From Oxalobacteraceae bacterium UBA5157 (lineage in GTDB: Bacteria; Pseudomonadota; Gammaproteobacteria; Burkholderiales; Burkholderiaceae_D), in NCBI GenBank assembly GCA_002415335.1, contig DHXL01000360.1:921-6313 (forward strand): a DNA stretch of 5,393 bases, read 5' to 3'. The position numbers and the translations under genes were made by a program. The notes below the pieces were generated by a model, which worked only from the letters and a program-made list of their open reading frames with translations, had not been told where the DNA came from and made no database searches. How positions within the stretch are numbered: the stretch's first letter is position 1; each line of letters opens with the position of its first letter. Positions 4,339-5,393 of this stretch are shown one piece after another.

Positions 4339-5393
4339 ATGGCCAAGTTTTTCATCGACCGTCCGGTTTTTGCCTGGGTGATCGCACTCTTCATCCTGCT
4401 GGCTGGAGCATTGTCGATATCGTCCCTGCCGGTTGCGCAATATCCCACCATTGCACCGCCATCGGTGGTAGTGACAGCCACTTATCCGGGCGCGTCCGTC
4501 ACGACGCTGGACGACAGCGTGACCAGTCTGATCGAGCAGGAAATCAACGGCGCCGACGGTTTGCTCTACATGGAATCGCAGAGCCAGGCCAACGGCCAGG
4601 CGCAGATCACGGTGACCTTCAAGCCGGGCACCAATCCCGATCTGGCTGCTGTCGATGTCCAGAACCGCATCAAACGGGTCGAAGCGCGCTTGCCGCAAGC
4701 AGTGATCCAGCAGGGTGTGGATGTCACCAAGGCGCGCAGCAACGTGTTGCTGTTTGCCACCTTGTCGTCCACCGATGGCCGGCTCGACCCGATTGCATTG
4801 GGCGACTATATGTCGCGCAATGTTCTCAATGAACTGAAACGTGTGCCCGGCGTCGGTCAAGCGCAATTGTTCGGCACCGAACGTGCGATGCGCATCTGGA
4901 TCGACCCCGCCAAGCTGGTCGGCCTGAAGCTGACACCGGCCGATGTCGCCACCGCCATTCGCAACCAGAATGCGCAAGTCGCCTCCGGCACGCTGGGCGA
5001 CCTGCCAAGCCCCGATTCGCAACAGATATCCGCGCCGGTGTTGGTGACGGGCCAACTGACAACGCCTGAAGAGTTCGGCAATATCGTATTGCGCGCCAAT
5101 CCGGATGGCTCGACGGTGCGCTTACATGATGTGGCGCGCATCGAAATCGGCGGGCAGGCTTACGCCACCTCGGCGCGCCTCGACGGCAAGCCGACCTCTG
5201 CCATTTCCGTGCAGCTTTCCCCGACTGCAAATGCACTCGAAACCGCCAAGGCGGTGCGCGCCAAAATGGAAGAATTGTCGAAATATTTTCCGGCCGGCGT
5301 CAAGTTCGATATTCCCTACGATACCTCGCTGTTCGTGCAGACCTCGATTGAAGAAGTCGTCAAAACCCTGTTGGAGGCGGTGGTGCTGGTGTT
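4339..5393 (+). CDS. RND efflux permease, AcrB/MexB type (N-terminal third; 3' end outside window)
   Basis: The frame is open from the ATG at 4339 to the right edge, giving 351 codons plus two bases of a protein usually about 1,045 residues long. It is the inner-membrane proton/drug antiporter of a tripartite pump. The start MAKFFIDRPVFAWVIA is the classic HAE-1 N-terminus. TM1 spans about 10-29 and is followed by LPVAQYPTIAPP (30-41). The periplasmic porter region (about 40-335) shows landmarks shared with AcrB: YPGA (49-52), IEQEING (65-71), VQNRI (107-111), GVGQAQLFG (171-179), AMRIWIDP (183-190), NQNAQVASG (209-217) and PYDTS (326-330). TM2 begins near 338 (EEVVKTLLEAVVLV). The proton-relay aspartates of TM4 and the docking domain lie outside the window. 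Resemblance to AcrB is close and continuous, so a hydrophobic multidrug pump is likely; the substrate is not determinable. It forms an operon with the adaptor 11 bp upstream. Confidence 0.95.
   Translation, partial: MAKFFIDRPVFAWVIALFILLAGALSISSLPVAQYPTIAPPSVVVTATYPGASVTTLDDSVTSLIEQEINGADGLLYMESQSQANGQAQITVTFKPGTNPDLAAVDVQNRIKRVEARLPQAVIQQGVDVTKARSNVLLFATLSSTDGRLDPIALGDYMSRNVLNELKRVPGVGQAQLFGTERAMRIWIDPAKLVGLKLTPADVATAIRNQNAQVASGTLGDLPSPDSQQISAPVLVTGQLTTPEEFGNIVLRANPDGSTVRLHDVARIEIGGQAYATSARLDGKPTSAISVQLSPTANALETAKAVRAKMEELSKYFPAGVKFDIPYDTSLFVQTSIEEVVKTLLEAVVLV

Noticed and set aside
4324..5055. Antisense open frame (243 codons) opposite the RND permease
   Set aside because: It lies opposite a clear AcrB-type coding sequence and has no domain. 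Its composition (His/Arg/Gly-rich) is typical of a reverse-frame shadow.
1..5393. Mobile element, CRISPR array, tRNA or toxin-antitoxin pair
   Set aside because: I saw no transposase or integrase motif, regularly spaced repeats, tRNA-like cloverleaf or small paired genes. All long frames belong to the six described genes or their shadows.

Overview
The window looks like chromosomal DNA of a Gram-negative betaproteobacterium, most likely order Burkholderiales and perhaps family Oxalobacteraceae. I base this on the GC-rich coding sequence with strong codon bias, the Burkholderiales-like N-terminus of the PCMT-family protein, and the mix of outer-membrane and RND efflux genes. The taxonomic call is an inference from remembered family sequences, not from a search. 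All genes supported here lie on the + strand.

Layout: (1) 1-297 is the C-terminal end of an RND efflux permease whose start lies left of the window. (2) 298-504 is a 207-bp intergenic stretch with only weak promoter-like elements. (3) 505-1170 encodes a PCMT-family (protein-L-isoaspartate O-methyltransferase-like) SAM methyltransferase. It is followed after 9 bp by a single-domain rhodanese (1180-1503), and after another 76 bp by a TolC-type outer-membrane channel (1580-2908). These three are probably transcribed together. (4) 2909-3145 is a 237-bp intergenic region with a cluster of GC-rich hairpins just after tolC, a TACAAT -10-like element, and a C-rich, G-poor leader. (5) 3146-4327 encodes an AcrA-type periplasmic adaptor lipoprotein. 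It is followed after 11 bp by an AcrB-type RND permease (4339 to the right edge) that is open at the window end; about one third of it is visible.

Functionally, the TolC, adaptor and permease genes supply all three parts of a tripartite drug/solvent efflux pump: inner-membrane proton/drug antiporter, periplasmic adaptor, and outer-membrane duct. The gene order is channel-adaptor-permease, and an intergenic break separates the channel from the other two. The channel may therefore be expressed independently and serve other pumps, including the different RND system that ends at position 297. No transcriptional regulator gene is visible.

The most unusual item is the PCMT-like protein. It keeps the SAM-binding motifs but lacks the serine-containing segment that canonical isoaspartyl repair enzymes use to bind substrate. 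I found no convincing evidence of a new biological system, mobile element, CRISPR array or RNA gene. The window reads as ordinary core or efflux chromosome with a few points worth checking.
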